Positions 38,600 through 49,667 of a DNA stretch of 64,000 bases are shown piece after piece; position 1 is the stretch's first letter, and each line of letters begins with the position of its first letter. Both the position numbers and the translations under genes were made by a program. Source of the DNA: Fen-671 sp963794745 (GTDB taxonomy: Bacteria; Actinomycetota; Acidimicrobiia; Acidimicrobiales; Palsa-688); the NCBI GenBank assembly GCA_963794745.1, contig CAWCEZ010000005.1, positions 1 to 64,000 of the forward strand. Direction: 5' to 3'. Under the pieces are notes generated by a model. It made no database searches, was not told the DNA's origin, and saw only the letters and a program-made list of their open reading frames with translations.

Positions 38600-38805
38600 G
38601 ATGGGCGGGTCCAGTCCGGTGCCTGAAAGATGAAGAATGCCTGTCTAAATGGATGATGGAAAGCCGGAAGGGATGCAAAGAGGGTGGATCGAGGGGCTAT
38701 GAGAAAAGAAACATGGCCCGCCGCGATGAACCGCGCATAGCCCAAACACACCGCGTCCTTGTTCAGGCCGCGGCCTCTCTATGAGCGAATGCCGTGGTTG
38801 GGCTG

Positions 38806-40801
38806 CTACTGCTTCTTGAGCACAGCCGTCCCTCTTTCATCGCTGAGGATGGCGCTCTCAAGCTTTCGAAAATCCGCCGGCCTTGGTCGCGGGAATCTCA
38901 ACCTGGCGGACCACGTATTCGCGTTCGTAGTGCAGAACGCTTCCTTTTGCTGTCATCGCGGAGTGATAGCTGGCGAAGCCCGTATCAATGTCCACGGGGT
39001 CGGGGGAATCGTCTACCACATATCCCGGCGGCAGGGTGATGTCAAAGCTGTCGTGCCATCGGCCGGTGGCATTCAAGTCGATGGGGACTGTGCGCGGCTT
39101 ATCGTCAAATGCCAGCGCATCCGAACCGACCACGCGCGGCCGCACCAGCAAAAGCGGGCCAGCCTGATGGGCATATTGGCTGGCCGTGAACTTGTAATGG
39201 ATTTCCAGCGGCTTATCGAGAGCGGGAGCCTGTACAAACTGGAAGGAACTAAGCGCGACGCCCGGCAAATCGCGCGCAATCACCGTTTCCCAATAGTCGT
39301 GCCTCTCCTTCTCGTCTGTGTACTTGAGGAAGGAGCGAAGATCGGCGCCCTCGGGACCCGAGTGGGAAGCATCCACGGCGCCGGAAAGCGTGCCATCCGG
39401 CGCAAGGGTAAAGGCTCCGGTTCGTTCCGTTCCATTCGCGTCCGGTGCAAGCACCGGCAGCTCGATCACCTGGCTCGCATCTCCGGCGCTCAGCGTGCCG
39501 TAGCTGCCTTGCATATAGGAACCGAGGTTCCCCACCGGAGTACGTTCGTCGGTGGGATCGAAGATCAGGTAGCGCTTGCCGTCTTTTGCTTTGACAATGG
39601 CCTTCAGACGCGGGTCCTGCACGTCCGGCGGCACTTCGATGGCGGTAATCATGTGGTTTCCCAACAAGGAGGGATCCTGCGGGTCGACCACGCCCCGCCT
39701 GTCGTCAACCGGAAGATAATAGGCGCGAATCCCGGCTACCTGCAGCATTGAAATCAGCAGCGTCGTTTTGTCTTTGCAATCGCCATAACGGTTGCGAAAG
39801 ATCTGTGCTGCAGGGTTGGCCTGCAAGCCGCCGATGCCACGCGAAACGATGAAGTAACGAATATTCTTCTGGATGAAGTCTGTAATGCGGACGAGCTTCG
39901 TATAGAAATCGGGAGCTCCCGCGATGAGCGTCTGCGCCTGTGCGGTGACCTCGGGCGAGGGATTCGGCCGGTCCGCTTCGAGCTTTGTGACCCACTCGCC
40001 GATAGCCCGCCACTGATTATCCACGCCGGCCACGGCGGCATCTCCCCATTGCACTGACATGCGTGCCGCGAGCGCGGCCGAGCTTGGATGAGAAGGCACG
40101 TCGCGAAGGATGAGCGCGTGCACGTCCCTGACCTCCCAGCGCCAATGATTCGGGACCACTTCGACGGGCGCGACCGGTGCGTAGTTATGCCAGGATTGAG
40201 TGTGTGCTCGGCCAGCGGGAAGATCGATTTCAAGCGCCTGAAAGACAACAGGAACCCCGTTCTGGATATCCCAGACTTTCTCCTCCATGTAGGGCTCCAT
40301 CAGCTCTTCTGACTCGCAAATCTCCACCGCGCCCACGTCCACAGCGGGAGGGTGTGCGATGCGCGTCTTGCGCGTCGAGAGCATGATGGGGATGTCCGTG
40401 TCTCCAGCTTCGGTAAAGTCTGTGTCCTGGGCCTGGTACTGCTTTTCGTCGGCGGCAATGGTCCAGACGCGAAAGTAGTTGATCTTCTCGTCTACGTCGT
40501 AACTAACGGCGCAGTTATTGCCGCGACCCTGTGGCGCGAGAATTCGAATCGCCTCGCGTTCGCGCTCCACCGCACGGCCCTGGCCGTCGATGGTCTCGAC
40601 GTATTCGTCGTACAGGATGACCGCCGAGGCGTCCTTGGCGTAATCCGGCGTCGGCGTTTTGGCTGCATCCAGACCCCACTGGGGGACGGGCTGGCCTTTT
40701 GAGAACCAGCTTGCGAAACCCGGCGTGCAGGCAAACACAAAAAGACCGGCCAAAATGATGCGCAGAGAAAAGAGCCCGGATAAAAGCCGCGTATGCCTCA
40801 T
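38806..40801 (-). CDS. exported DUF3857/transglutaminase-like protein
   Basis: About 664 residues with an N-terminal signal (RIILAGLFVFACTPGFA). The DUF3857 domain comes first (DEYVETIDGQGRAVEREREAIRILA), followed by a transglutaminase-like core. Its Cys (NRYGDCKDKTTLL), His (GNHMITAIEV) and Asp (LIFDPTDE) form a plausible catalytic triad. The open frame stops at 38858, but restoring one base in the T run near 38,872 extends it through ESAILSDERGTAVLKKQ to TAG at 38806, a better end. The upstream paralogue's TGA overlaps this ATG (TGATG), indicating translational coupling. Periplasmic or envelope location predicted; substrate unknown. Confidence 0.85.
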
Positions 40802-42785
40802 CAGTTTCCTTTGGCCGCCGGTACGCGAGTGAGCACGAGTTGCTGCTGATCAGCTGTGGCTACCTTTTGAAAGAAATCATGAAGATCGGAATAGTACTTG
40901 GAGTCAATGAGAGTGAAGTTGTAGGCCATGATTCGCACCACCTCCACCGCGCCGTCGCGCGGCTTGATCTTGATCACCATCGTGGCATTGCTGGGCCAGG
41001 AGATGGCGGCTGCCTGCGGCGCGCTCTCAACCGTGTAGCCGGGCGGCAGGCGATAGGTGACATCGTCCTGTTCTTCTTTGGGATAGTGAACATCGATGGG
41101 AATGGTGCGTTTGTCCTCGGCCACAAAGGGGTGCCTGGCGTGGGATTCCAGGAAGAGGCCCGGCAGAAAGAAGCGCTTGCCGGTTACGGCGCCCATATTG
41201 CCGCTGACCTGCACAGTGGCAATCAGGTTTGTATCCGGATCGTCGAGGCTGAGAAAGTGGTCGAAATCGGCCTGCACTCCGTCTGGAATGTCGGCGCGCA
41301 CCGCCTCGTTGAACTGCTTCTTCACCTCTTCCGCATCATTCTTGAGCGCCAGTTGGCGCCAGTGAAGGGCGTCCTGCCCGCTCATTACATAGCGAAGGGT
41401 TCCTGTAACGTTGCTGTTGGCGTCGATGGTGAGGTCCGCAACTCGCGCTTCGGCGGCCTGCGTGTAGTTGTTCGGAGGGGTCGCGCGCAAGGTGGGCCCG
41501 CTGGGCAGTGAGGCGAATGCCGGCCGGCCACGGTATGCTTCCAATGAAGCAATCCGTAAGGGCACATTGCTTCGCCCGGGTCGAGATAGATCTCTTTACC
41601 TCCCACAACGACAATTGCGATGTAGTCGTCGAGCTGGTAGGTGGAGAGATAGCTCGGATCGAAGATGGCCCGATCTCGATTGACGACCTGCATGGGATAC
41701 GCCTGCAGACCCGCTGCGCGCGCAAGCGCGACATAAAGCAGAGCGAGTTCATTGGCCGAGCCGCTCTTCCTGGTCCACACATCCTCGGCGTCCCGGATTT
41801 CCTTCAGCTTCTCCTTCTTGATCTCTGCCTCTGACTTCTCGCGGGTGAAGCTGGTGTTGTCAAGCTTCATTACCGCTTGATAGATCTTGCGCGCCTTTTG
41901 ATCTTCGGTGTCTCCTGGAGCAACGATCCCTTCAACAGCCTGCTTGAGTGCCTTGCTGGGGTTGGCGAAATGATCGGTATCCTTTACCCATCGCTTCGAT
42001 TCAAAATCCCAGAAATCGGTGCCTGAGATGGTGTAGGTGTAATAGAAATTGATGCTCCAGTTCAGGCTGTTCAGCGGAGGCATCCAGTCGTCGGTGGGGA
42101 TGGGCGGAACATTTGTGACGTCGAATACATAGGCGCCATTGACGTTGTGGGTCATCTTCCCATCTCCGCCTGCGTTGACGGCATACATCAACTTGTCGAG
42201 CCGATCGCCGCGGCTGTTGGAGATGTTCTCGCCTTCCTTCGACGGGGAAAAGACGTAGTGCGCCTTGTGGACGAAGTAGGGCTGCTGCACTTCCCACTTG
42301 AGGCGAGGACACGACGCTGTCGTCGTAGCGAAGCTCAAGACGGTATTCCAGGATGCTGCCCACTTCAACGGCGGGCAGGGTAAAGACCATGGTGTTGACC
42401 TGGAGCGTTTTGGTCTTGAAATCCATGAGGTCGGATGGTTTGGTCGTCAGCGGAATGATGGTTCCGTCCGCATGAATGGTGCGGCCTTTGATGTCAGCCA
42501 CCGTGAACTGCCCGTGCTCGTAGGGAATGCGAATCGTCGCCAGTTCTTTTCCCTTCTCAGTGAGCACCTTGATGCGCTCGTAATAGCTATGAAAATGAAG
42601 GTTGTCGTCGGTCGTTTCTTCGCGGTAGAGGTAGACAGCGGCAGCGCCCGGCGCTGCGGGTCGGCCGTCATCTGCAGCTCCTCTTTCGTCGGGGGGTCAA
42701 ACTGTGCGTGCAGGTACGCGGCAGGAGTAACCGCCATAAGCAAGAATGCAATGCGGAGTACGAATCTGGAATCGCACGAAACCAT
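40801..42785 (-). CDS. exported DUF3857/transglutaminase-like protein, catalytic residues lost, frameshifted
   Basis: Paralogue of the downstream gene, about 660 residues after repair of three frameshifts (near 42,620, 42,295 and 41,560). Signal peptide VLRIAFLLMAVTPAAYLHAQ; DUF3857 part with YYERIKVLTEKGKELATIRIPYEHGQF; then a transglutaminase-like core. In that core the usual Cys position reads KSGSANELALLYVALARAAG, the His position reads YQLDDYIAIV, and the acid remains in YLDPGEAMCPYG. It is thus probably not an active cysteine protease-type enzyme and may serve as a partner of the active paralogue. The stop overlaps the next start. Confidence 0.8.
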
Positions 42786-43056
42786 CCTTTGTCCGGAAGC
42801 AGTAAGGAGTCTAACCCAATTCTGCAATTGAGTGCAGTGATTGTACTCGGGACTTGCGTCTTGTGAAGTGACGTAAACGACGCGCTCCGTCAGAAAGTAA
42901 CCTGCCTGTTGACTCTTGAATAAATAATCCTGAGACGAAAGGAGCCGCGTTGCACCGCGTTCCAGTGTCTCAGGTTAAAGCTGGCACACGAGCGGCGACG
43001 AACCGCACCGGGCAAGCGTAGACTGGACGGGTTTGGCAATTCGATCGGGCGAGGAA

Positions 43057-45483
43057 ATGTCTGTGATAAATCGGTTTCGCGGTGCGAATGGATTCTTTGT
43101 TTTGTTGATGGGCGTGTTGTCGGCGCCAGCGTTGATGGCTCAATGGAATCCGCCCAACCCGGTTGTCAGCTTTAAGAAACTGGCAGATGGCCTGGAAGTC
43201 CAACAGAAGGATGGAGTGCTGCGGCTGGAAGTGAATTCGCCTGAAGTCTTACATGTTACTTATTCTCCGATTGGAGCGCCCGCGCCCGAACGTGCTTCGG
43301 ATTCGGTGGTGGTAAAGAAGGACTGGCCCGCAGCGGCATTTGATGTGACCTCCAATGAGAAGGTGATCACTGTTTCGACAGCGAAGATACAGGTCGTTGT
43401 GGAGCGGGAGAGTGGCGCTTTGCATTACATCGCTACGGAGGGATCCGAGGTGACCGGCGCGGGAGCCACGGGACCCGGCTCGACTGGCCCCGGCATGCGC
43501 GGCAAGTTGTTGACCACCGACAGCTACCGTTCGCTGCGACCCGTTGAAGTGAATGGTGAAAAGACTTTCCACGCCGAAGTGAATTTTGCAATTTACGGGT
43601 CTCACGAAGGCTTCTACGGGCTTGGCCAGCACCAGGCGGGAGTGTGGAATTATCGCGGCGAGACGGTGGACCTATCACAGGAGAACACCAATATCGCCAT
43701 TCCCCTGCTGGTTTCGACAAACGGCTATGGCATCTTTTGGAACAACCCGTCGCGCAGCCGCATGAATAACCGTTTTGTCCACACGATGTATTTGAGTGCT
43801 GAAGTTGCGGACCGCATCGACTACTACTTCATCTATGGACCTGAGCCGGATGAGATCATCGGCCATTATCGCGAACTCACCGGCGAGGTTCCGCTTTTTG
43901 GGCGCTGGGCATACGGGTTCTGGCAGTGCAAGAACAAATACGAGTCGCAGCAGGAACTGGAGGCGGTCGCTGCCAAGTACCGGGCGCTGCATATTCCGGT
44001 GGACAACATTGTGCAGGACTGGTTCTGGTGGATCACGATGGGCGAGATGAAATGGAACCCCAACTACCCCGACCCGCAAGGAATGATCAACACGCTGCAC
44101 GACGAGCATTTTCACCTGATGGTTTCAGTCTGGCCCTACTTCCGGCCTGGCACTGCAGTCTATGACCAGTTCGACAAGAATGGCTGGTTCATTGCCAAGA
44201 CCGTGGCGCCAAGTTTTCATCCAGTGGGCCAGGCGTTGTATGACCCCACCAATCCCGCAGCGCGAAAGCAGTATTGGGCCAACATCAACACGGCGCTTTT
44301 TCAAAAAGGGGTGGACGCCTGGTGGCTTGACACCGACGAGCCGGAAACTGAGGGACGCGAAGACAACATCCTGGTGGATCACAAGCTGTACTTAGGCTCC
44401 GGCGCGCGCTATGCAAATGTGTATCCGCTGTTTCATTCGGCAGGCGTTTCAGAAGGTCAGCAGGCGGCATCGAATCAGAAGCGCGTCTTCATCCTGTCAC
44501 GCTCGGCTTATGCGGGTTCGCAGCGCTACGGTGTCACGGCGTGGTCGGGTGACGTGCTTTCGGATTGGCTGACGTTTCAGCGGCAGATTCCAGCCGGGCT
44601 GAACTACGCCATCTCCGGCATGCCGTATTGGACCACCGATATTGGCGGATTCATCTCCGGCGGCAACCTGAACGATCCCAAGTTTCGCGAACTGTTTGTG
44701 CGCTGGTTCCAATTCGGCGTTTTCTCGCCCATCTTCCGCGTGCATGGAACGCGCAATCCAAATGAAAACGAGTTGTGGTCCTATGGACCGGACGCGCAGA
44801 ATATCCTCGTCGAACTTCGATACGTTGCGCTACCGATTGATGCCCTACATTTATTCCGAGGCATGGCAGGTGACAAGCAACCACGCCACTTTGATGCGCC
44901 CGCTGGTGATGGACTGGCGTGAGGATGTGCGAGGCGCAAAACACCGGAGACGAATATATGTTCGGGCCGGCGATTCTGGTCAGCCCGGTGACGACACAAG
45001 GCGCGACCAGCCGCTCTGTTTACCTGCCGAAGGCCACTGTGGTACGACTTCTGGACTGGCGACAAGATGGACGGCGACAAGCGCATCGAAGCGGATGCGC
45101 CGCTGAGCAAGCTGCCGGTTTATGTGCGCGCCGGATCGATTATTCCCATGGGGCCGGCGATGGAGTGGTCCACTGAAAAGCCTGCAGACCCCATCGAGCT
45201 GCGCATCTATCCGGGCGCGGACGGAGACTTCACCTTTTACGAAGACGAGAATGACAACTACGATTACGTCAAAGGCGAACACGCAACGATAAAGTTGCAT
45301 TGGGACGATGCGGGAAAGATACTAACCCTCGGTGCGCGTGAAGGAAGCTTCCCCGGGATGCCGGCCGAGCACACCTTTCGCGTGGTGCTGGTGGGCAAGG
45401 AACACGGCGTAGGAATTGATGTAAGCCCGACAGCCGATACAACCGTTACTTACAAGGGCGCGCAATTGAGCGTTCATCCATAG
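43057..45483 (+). CDS. GH31 glycoside hydrolase (alpha-xylosidase-like), frameshifted
   Basis: Exported family GH31 enzyme of about 808 residues, with signal peptide GFFVLLMGVLSAPALMAQ. Signatures: EGFYGLGQHQAGVWNYRG (N-terminal beta-sandwich), RWAYGFWQCKNKYES and IVQDWFWWITMGEMKWNP (barrel start), then the nucleophile segment WWLDTDEPE with Asp at about residue 425, and YWTTDIGGFISGG. The WxDxxEP motif fits the alpha-xylosidase group. Frameshifts near 44,815, 44,930 and 45,040 break the C-terminal third; the rest resumes at GDKMDGDKRIEADAPL. The ATG at 43057 follows GAGGA closely. It probably removes alpha-xylosyl residues from plant xyloglucan fragments; that substrate is inferred. Confidence 0.9.
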
Positions 45484-45498
45484 TCAACGGCGCTTCCC

Positions 45499-46116
45499 TC
45501 ATTCTTTCTGCGCCTGCTGAGGGAAGGATGGGGGAACAATGATTCGCCCGGGTTCATTCAGATTGAGGGACTCCAATAGCGCTGAAACCAGCGCCAGCGG
45601 CAACCCAACCACATTGAAGTAGCAGCCCTCGACGCGCGGAATCCACTTTGCCGCGCGGCCCTGGATGGCGTAGGCTCCGGCCTTATCCATGGGCTCGCCA
45701 GTGGCGATGTAGCTCGCAATTTCTTCATCGGAGAGGGTGAGAAAGCGAACGCCTGTAACTTCGGCTGCAACCTCAACGCCCTTTGAAGTCACCACGGCAA
45801 CGCCTGTGATCACGCGATGCGTGCGCCCGGAGAGCAGCCGTAACATGCGTGCGGCATCGGCGGCGTCTTCAGGCTTGCCAAGGATGTGATTGTCCAAGGT
45901 GACCGTGGTGTCTGCACCCAGAACGATCGCCTCCGGATCGCCGAGTTGGTCAAAGACGGCTTGCGCCTTCTCGCGCGCCAGCCGTACGACATAGGCGATG
46001 GGATCCTCATCGGGCCGCGGGTCCTCAGGAATATGCGCGGGATGGACGCGGAACGAGAAGCCGGCCTGGGCGAGGAGTTCGCTGCGACGAGGCGATGCGG
46101 AGGCGAGGATGAGCAT
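45499..46116 (-). CDS. maf: Maf-like nucleotide pyrophosphatase
   Basis: A 205-residue Maf/YhdE-family protein. The opening MLILASASPRRSELLAQAGF is diagnostic and fixes the start at 46116. Later motifs are VLGADTTVTLDNHILGKP (catalytic Asp) and DKAGAYAIQGRAAKW. Family members hydrolyse dTTP, UTP or modified nucleotides to monophosphates, a house-cleaning role, and some inhibit septation. Seven bases separate it from the upstream isoaspartyl peptidase gene, so the two are probably cotranscribed. It converges with the GH31 gene, with only 15 bp between stops. Confidence 0.94.
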   Translation of the reverse strand: MLILASASPRRSELLAQAGFSFRVHPAHIPEDPRPDEDPIAYVVRLAREKAQAVFDQLGDPEAIVLGADTTVTLDNHILGKPEDAADAARMLRLLSGRTHRVITGVAVVTSKGVEVAAEVTGVRFLTLSDEEIASYIATGEPMDKAGAYAIQGRAAKWIPRVEGCYFNVVGLPLALVSALLESLNLNEPGRIIVPPSFPQQAQKE

Positions 46117-46123
46117 CGTTCTT

Positions 46124-47112
46124 TTAAACCGCGAGTCCGGTGTGCATCCCAGATGGCGTTGCAATTCCCCAGGCCATGGCAGGCGTATTGTGTGCCAGGC
46201 CGAAGCGACCGTCGGGCCCGAGCAAAATGATGCCGCCATGCCCTCCGAGGCGATTGTAGAGATACGAAATCGCTTCGCGCGCGGCAAGCTCCGGCGACTG
46301 TGCCATCCGAGACACGGTCAGTGGCCCACTTGCCCAGCACGAGCTTCATAATCGGTTCGCCCCAGCCGGTCAGTGAAACCGCCGCGGAAAGATTGTCGGC
46401 ATAGCACCCGCAACCGATCAGCGAGGAGTCGCCAACCCGCCCTGGCGTCTTGTTCAGCGTGCCTCCTGTTGAGGTTGCGGCGGCCAGATTTCCGAGTACG
46501 TCAAGAGCGACCGCACCAACGGTGTCGTGCGAGATTCATTTCGAAAGGAATCGCCGTCGCGGGATCCTTGTCATCGCACATTCCGGAGAAGGTCTCGTCG
46601 GCGAGCCCGGCGGCATGGCGCTCCTGTGCCTTAGCGAGGCGCTCGCGTTCGCGGTCGAGCACCAGTTCGCTGTTCTCGATGAGGGTCATGCCGTGCGCTT
46701 GCGCGAATTGCTCGGCGCCGGCACCGACAAAATAGACATGCGGGCTTTTCTCCAGCACCAGCCGCGCAGCCTGGATTGGATTGCGCAGGCGCTCGACGCA
46801 GGCCACGCCGCCGGCTTTCATTCGGCCTCCATCCATCAACAGGGCGTCAAGCTGAACGCGGCCGTCAGAGGTTAGAAAACTGCCACGTCCGGCGTCGAAT
46901 GTCGTGTCGTCTTCGAGGATTGTGACGGCTGCCTCAACTGCGTCGAGGGCTGAGCCGCCGCGCGAGAGGACTGCATGGCCTGCTTCAAGTGCATTGCGAA
47001 CTCCGGCTTCGTGCGCGGCGGCTGCATCCTGGGGAATGGCCCAGGCGCCGCCGTGAACCAGGAGGGTAGGCGCGTGCGTGGTTCGAATCATCACCTCGAT
47101 ATGGTAGTGCAT
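46124..47112 (-). CDS. isoaspartyl peptidase/L-asparaginase (Ntn hydrolase), frameshifted
   Basis: About 329 residues of plant-type asparaginase family. The alpha-subunit part TLLVHGGAWAIP...GGSALDAVEAAVTILEDDTTFDAGRGSFLTSDGRVQLDALLMDG is in one frame. The self-cleavage site and nucleophile Thr (HDTVGAVALDVLGNLAAATSTGG, then TPGRVGDS) is in a second, after an indel near 46,530. The C-terminus (GGHGGIILLGPDGRFGLAHNTPAMAWG) is in a third, after an indel near 46,330. The enzyme autocleaves into two subunits and removes isoaspartyl residues or deamidates Asn. Start uncertain between 47112 and 47091 (GAGGTG lies just before the latter). Confidence 0.88.
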
Positions 47113-47786
47113 GCAGAGGCCGCTGACCTCCGGCTTCGAAAATCTCCCAGCTTTAGCCATGAATTAGCCCTGGGCAGAAATCCTGTCAAAGAATCCGAGA
47201 GAGCGTTAGGCGCTAAGCGATTGGAACAAAAATGGTTGTGCACACTTCGGCGATTGCAGTCAATTTCCATTGCATCGGATATGCTTAAGGCATTCCTAGC
47301 GAAATACGTGAATGAGGGAGAGCGCGTGATGCTCTCCCATTTCTTTTCGGACCCCTTGCGCGGATTTGCGGCCGTAGTGGACTGAAGGCAAACTTCGAAG
47401 AACATGCAAACAAATGGTCAAATCGGATGGGATCTCTCGCCTCTCGATGGCTCTTTCCATAGGAAAGAAATGCGCTGATGAGTTGGAGGTGAAACTTGCC
47501 CGCGGCCATGCGTCGTTCATCGAATCGATGCACAGGGGCGATTCCCGTGAGGATCGCTGTGCGTTGTATTCTGCTTGTAAGAATGTGCAACCGCGAGAGG
47601 CTGTCCGGGATTGGCGGACAGATCATCGAAATTAGAAGAAGGCTCGTAATGACAGAGCCGTCCCGTGAACCCTGGGCTCGAGGAACCGCGCGCATCGCAG
47701 TGCCCTGCTGCGGGAGGGCGTGCCCATCTCGAAGTGCCGTGCCTCGCGTCTCCTGAGGAAGTTGCGCGGCGCAGGTCGCCATTATC
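47113..47786. other. gene-free stretch containing the second segment junction
   Basis: Between the isoaspartyl peptidase start and the ECF sigma factor no credible gene is found. The left part has the lower GC of acidobacterial intergenic DNA; the right part, from roughly 47,660, has the composition of the actinobacterial segment. The exact joint cannot be placed because no gene is cut here. An orphan terminator-like hairpin lies at 47316-47338. Confidence 0.55.
47316..47338 (+). terminator. Rho-independent-like terminator without an upstream gene
   Basis: Perfect 8-bp stem GGGAGAGC-GCGTGAT-GCTCTCCC followed directly by ATTTCTTTTC, the standard plus-strand layout. No plus-strand gene precedes it, so it may serve a small RNA or belong to a gene lost at the joint. 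Confidence 0.6.
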
Positions 47787-47795
47787 GTGGAGGCG

Positions 47796-48869
47796 ATGAG
47801 AGGAGGCGGCTCCGTCGCCGACGACGCGGTGCTGCTGGAACTCGCGAGAGGTGGGGACGCGCGGGCCTACGGCGACCTGGTCGAGCGCTATCGGCACGAA
47901 CTGCACGCCCACTGCTACCGCATGCTGGCCTCGTACCACGACGCCGAGGACGCGCTTCAGGAAACACTTCTCCGGGCATGGCGGGGACTGCCTGGCTTCG
48001 AGGGCCGCAGCTCCGTCCGAGCCTGGCTCTACAAGATCGCGACCAACGCGGCCCTGAACGTCGCCCGAAGCCGCTCGAGACGTGAGATGCCGCCCTGGTA
48101 CGGCCCCGCAGCGGGCTCGGGGGAAGGCGCAGGAGCGGCCCTCCTGGAAGTGGCCTGGGTCGAGCCTTACCCGGACCGATGGACCGAGCCGGCCCAAGAT
48201 GGGTCACCCGAGGTGCATTACGAACTGCGCGAGAGCCTCGAGATCGCCTTCATCGCCGCCCTTCAGTTGCTCCCTCCCGTTCAACGGGCCGTGCTCATCC
48301 TGCGAGAAGTATTGGGGTTCTCCGCCCAAGAGGTAGCCGGGCAGCTTGGGACATCGGTTGCCGCGGTGACAAGCGCCCTCCAGCGGGCCCGGGCCGGCGT
48401 CCAAAGCCGAGTGCCGGCTCCAAGCCAGCAGGCGACGCTTCGGTCGCTCGGAGACCAGCGGGCCCGGGAACTCGTCCAGGCTTATGTTGACGCCCTTGAG
48501 CGAGCTGACGGCGCGGCGTTGGCCGCTTTGCTCACCGAGGATGCCACCTGGGCCATGCCGCCCCTGCCGGGTTGGTACCGGGGACGAGAGGCGATCGCGG
48601 AGTTCCTCGCTAACTTCGGGTTCAAGGAGCACTGGCGCCTCCTGCCGACGCGCGCCAACGGTCAACTGGCCCTCGGGTGCTACACCTTGGACGTCGCCAA
48701 AGGGAGCTACGTTGCCTCAGCGCTCAACGTGCTCCGCTTGGACGGTGGACGAGTGGCAGGGTCTGACTACTTCCTAACAGCCGAGCTGCTTAGGCGTTGG
48801 GGAGCAGACAGCGCTTACGTGGGTGCCGTGGTCTTCCCGATGTTCGGGCTGCCGGCAGAGCTCGTGTAG
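47796..48869 (+). CDS. ECF sigma-70 factor with SnoaL-like C-terminal domain
   Basis: About 357 residues. Region 2 (ARGGDARAYGDLVERYRHELHAHCYRMLASYHDAEDALQETLLRAWRGLP) and region 4 (LQLLPPVQRAVLILREVLGFSAQEVAGQLGTSVAAVTSALQRAR) are typical of extracytoplasmic-function sigma factors. The linker contains PYPDRW, and a C-terminal SnoaL/NTF2-like domain follows (ELVQAYVDALERADGAALAALLTEDATWAMPPLPGWYRGREAI). This layout matches the SigX5/TIGR02960-type group, in which the C-terminal domain modulates activity instead of a membrane anti-sigma factor. A GTG at 47787 is an alternative start. No anti-sigma gene is adjacent. Confidence 0.9.
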   Translation: MRGGGSVADDAVLLELARGGDARAYGDLVERYRHELHAHCYRMLASYHDAEDALQETLLRAWRGLPGFEGRSSVRAWLYKIATNAALNVARSRSRREMPPWYGPAAGSGEGAGAALLEVAWVEPYPDRWTEPAQDGSPEVHYELRESLEIAFIAALQLLPPVQRAVLILREVLGFSAQEVAGQLGTSVAAVTSALQRARAGVQSRVPAPSQQATLRSLGDQRARELVQAYVDALERADGAALAALLTEDATWAMPPLPGWYRGREAIAEFLANFGFKEHWRLLPTRANGQLALGCYTLDVAKGSYVASALNVLRLDGGRVAGSDYFLTAELLRRWGADSAYVGAVVFPMFGLPAELV

Positions 48870-48969
48870 AAGCTTTTTGGCCGTCCGCGATTAGTTGACC
48901 GTCTTCTCCGGGTCTCATTTGCGACCGATGAGAACGACCGGGACCGTCCGGTCACCAAGGAGAGGCAAC

Positions 48970-49134
48970 ATGTTCCCGCTACCGCCGCTCAATGTCCTGA
49001 TGGGCTTGCACGACGACCACCAGCCTGAGCTCGCACGCCCAGTTCGCCCACCTCGTAAGAGGACTATCAGCCGGCGCGCTCGCCCGAGCCTGCGTCGGCC
49101 GTTCGGCTCCTTCGTCACTAGGGACAACGCATGA
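48970..49134 (+). CDS. small Arg-rich hypothetical protein
   Basis: A 54-residue frame beginning MFPLPPLNVLMGLHDDHQ. It has an AGGAG site upstream of its ATG, and its TGA overlaps the ATG of the next gene (ATGA), both arguing for real translation and coupling. The composition is Arg/Pro-rich without hydrophobic segments. It may be a frameshifted member of the short Arg-rich proteins often found before PPOX genes in actinobacteria, but that is a guess. Confidence 0.4.
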   Translation: MFPLPPLNVLMGLHDDHQPELARPVRPPRKRTISRRARPSLRRPFGSFVTRDNA

Positions 49135-49667
49135 ACGCCGAAGGACCACGGCCCGTCGGCACTCTGATGGACGCCCAAGGCAATGACGTCACTCCCCTGC
49201 CCTGGGAGGAGGCCCGAGCCCGCATCGACGCCGCCCGCTGGTACTGGTTGACCACGTTGCACCCGAGCGGCCGGCCCCATACCAGGCCGGTACTGGCTGT
49301 GTGGACCGACGGAGCGCTGTGCACTACCTCGTCCAGTGCAGCACAAAAAGGCAGGAACCTGCGTCGCGACCCGAGGTGCTCGTTTGCCATCATGGCCGAC
49401 GACATGCACATCGTCGTCGAGGGCACCGCGTCGCCGGTCCGGGACGGGCCCATGCTCGAGCCGCGTCGCCGATGCCTACCGCTCCAAGTACGACTGGCCG
49501 GTAACGGTGGTGGAGGGAGGATTTGAGGCGCCCTACGCGGCCCCGGCTGCCGGCCCCCGCCTTACGAGCCTTATCAAATAACCCCCGCAGTCGTTTACGG
49601 CCTCGGCACCGCCGACCCGATCGGCCCGCGTCACACTCGCTGGCGGTTTGCCAAAACGGAGGCCTGA
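49131..49667 (+). CDS. pyridoxamine 5'-phosphate oxidase-like protein, frameshifted
   Basis: A 178-residue PPOX/split-barrel flavin-binding family protein. The first frame holds WYWLTTLHPSGRPHTRPVLAVWTDGALC and RDPRCSFAIMADDMHIVVEGTA. A frameshift near 49,460 leads to VADAYRSKYDWPVTVVEGGFEAPYA. A compensating loss of one C near 49,555 restores the first frame through PPPYEPYQITPAVVYGLG to RWRFAKTEA and TGA at 49667. In actinobacteria such proteins bind FMN, F420 or haem and reduce small molecules; the cofactor cannot be told here. Confidence 0.85.
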
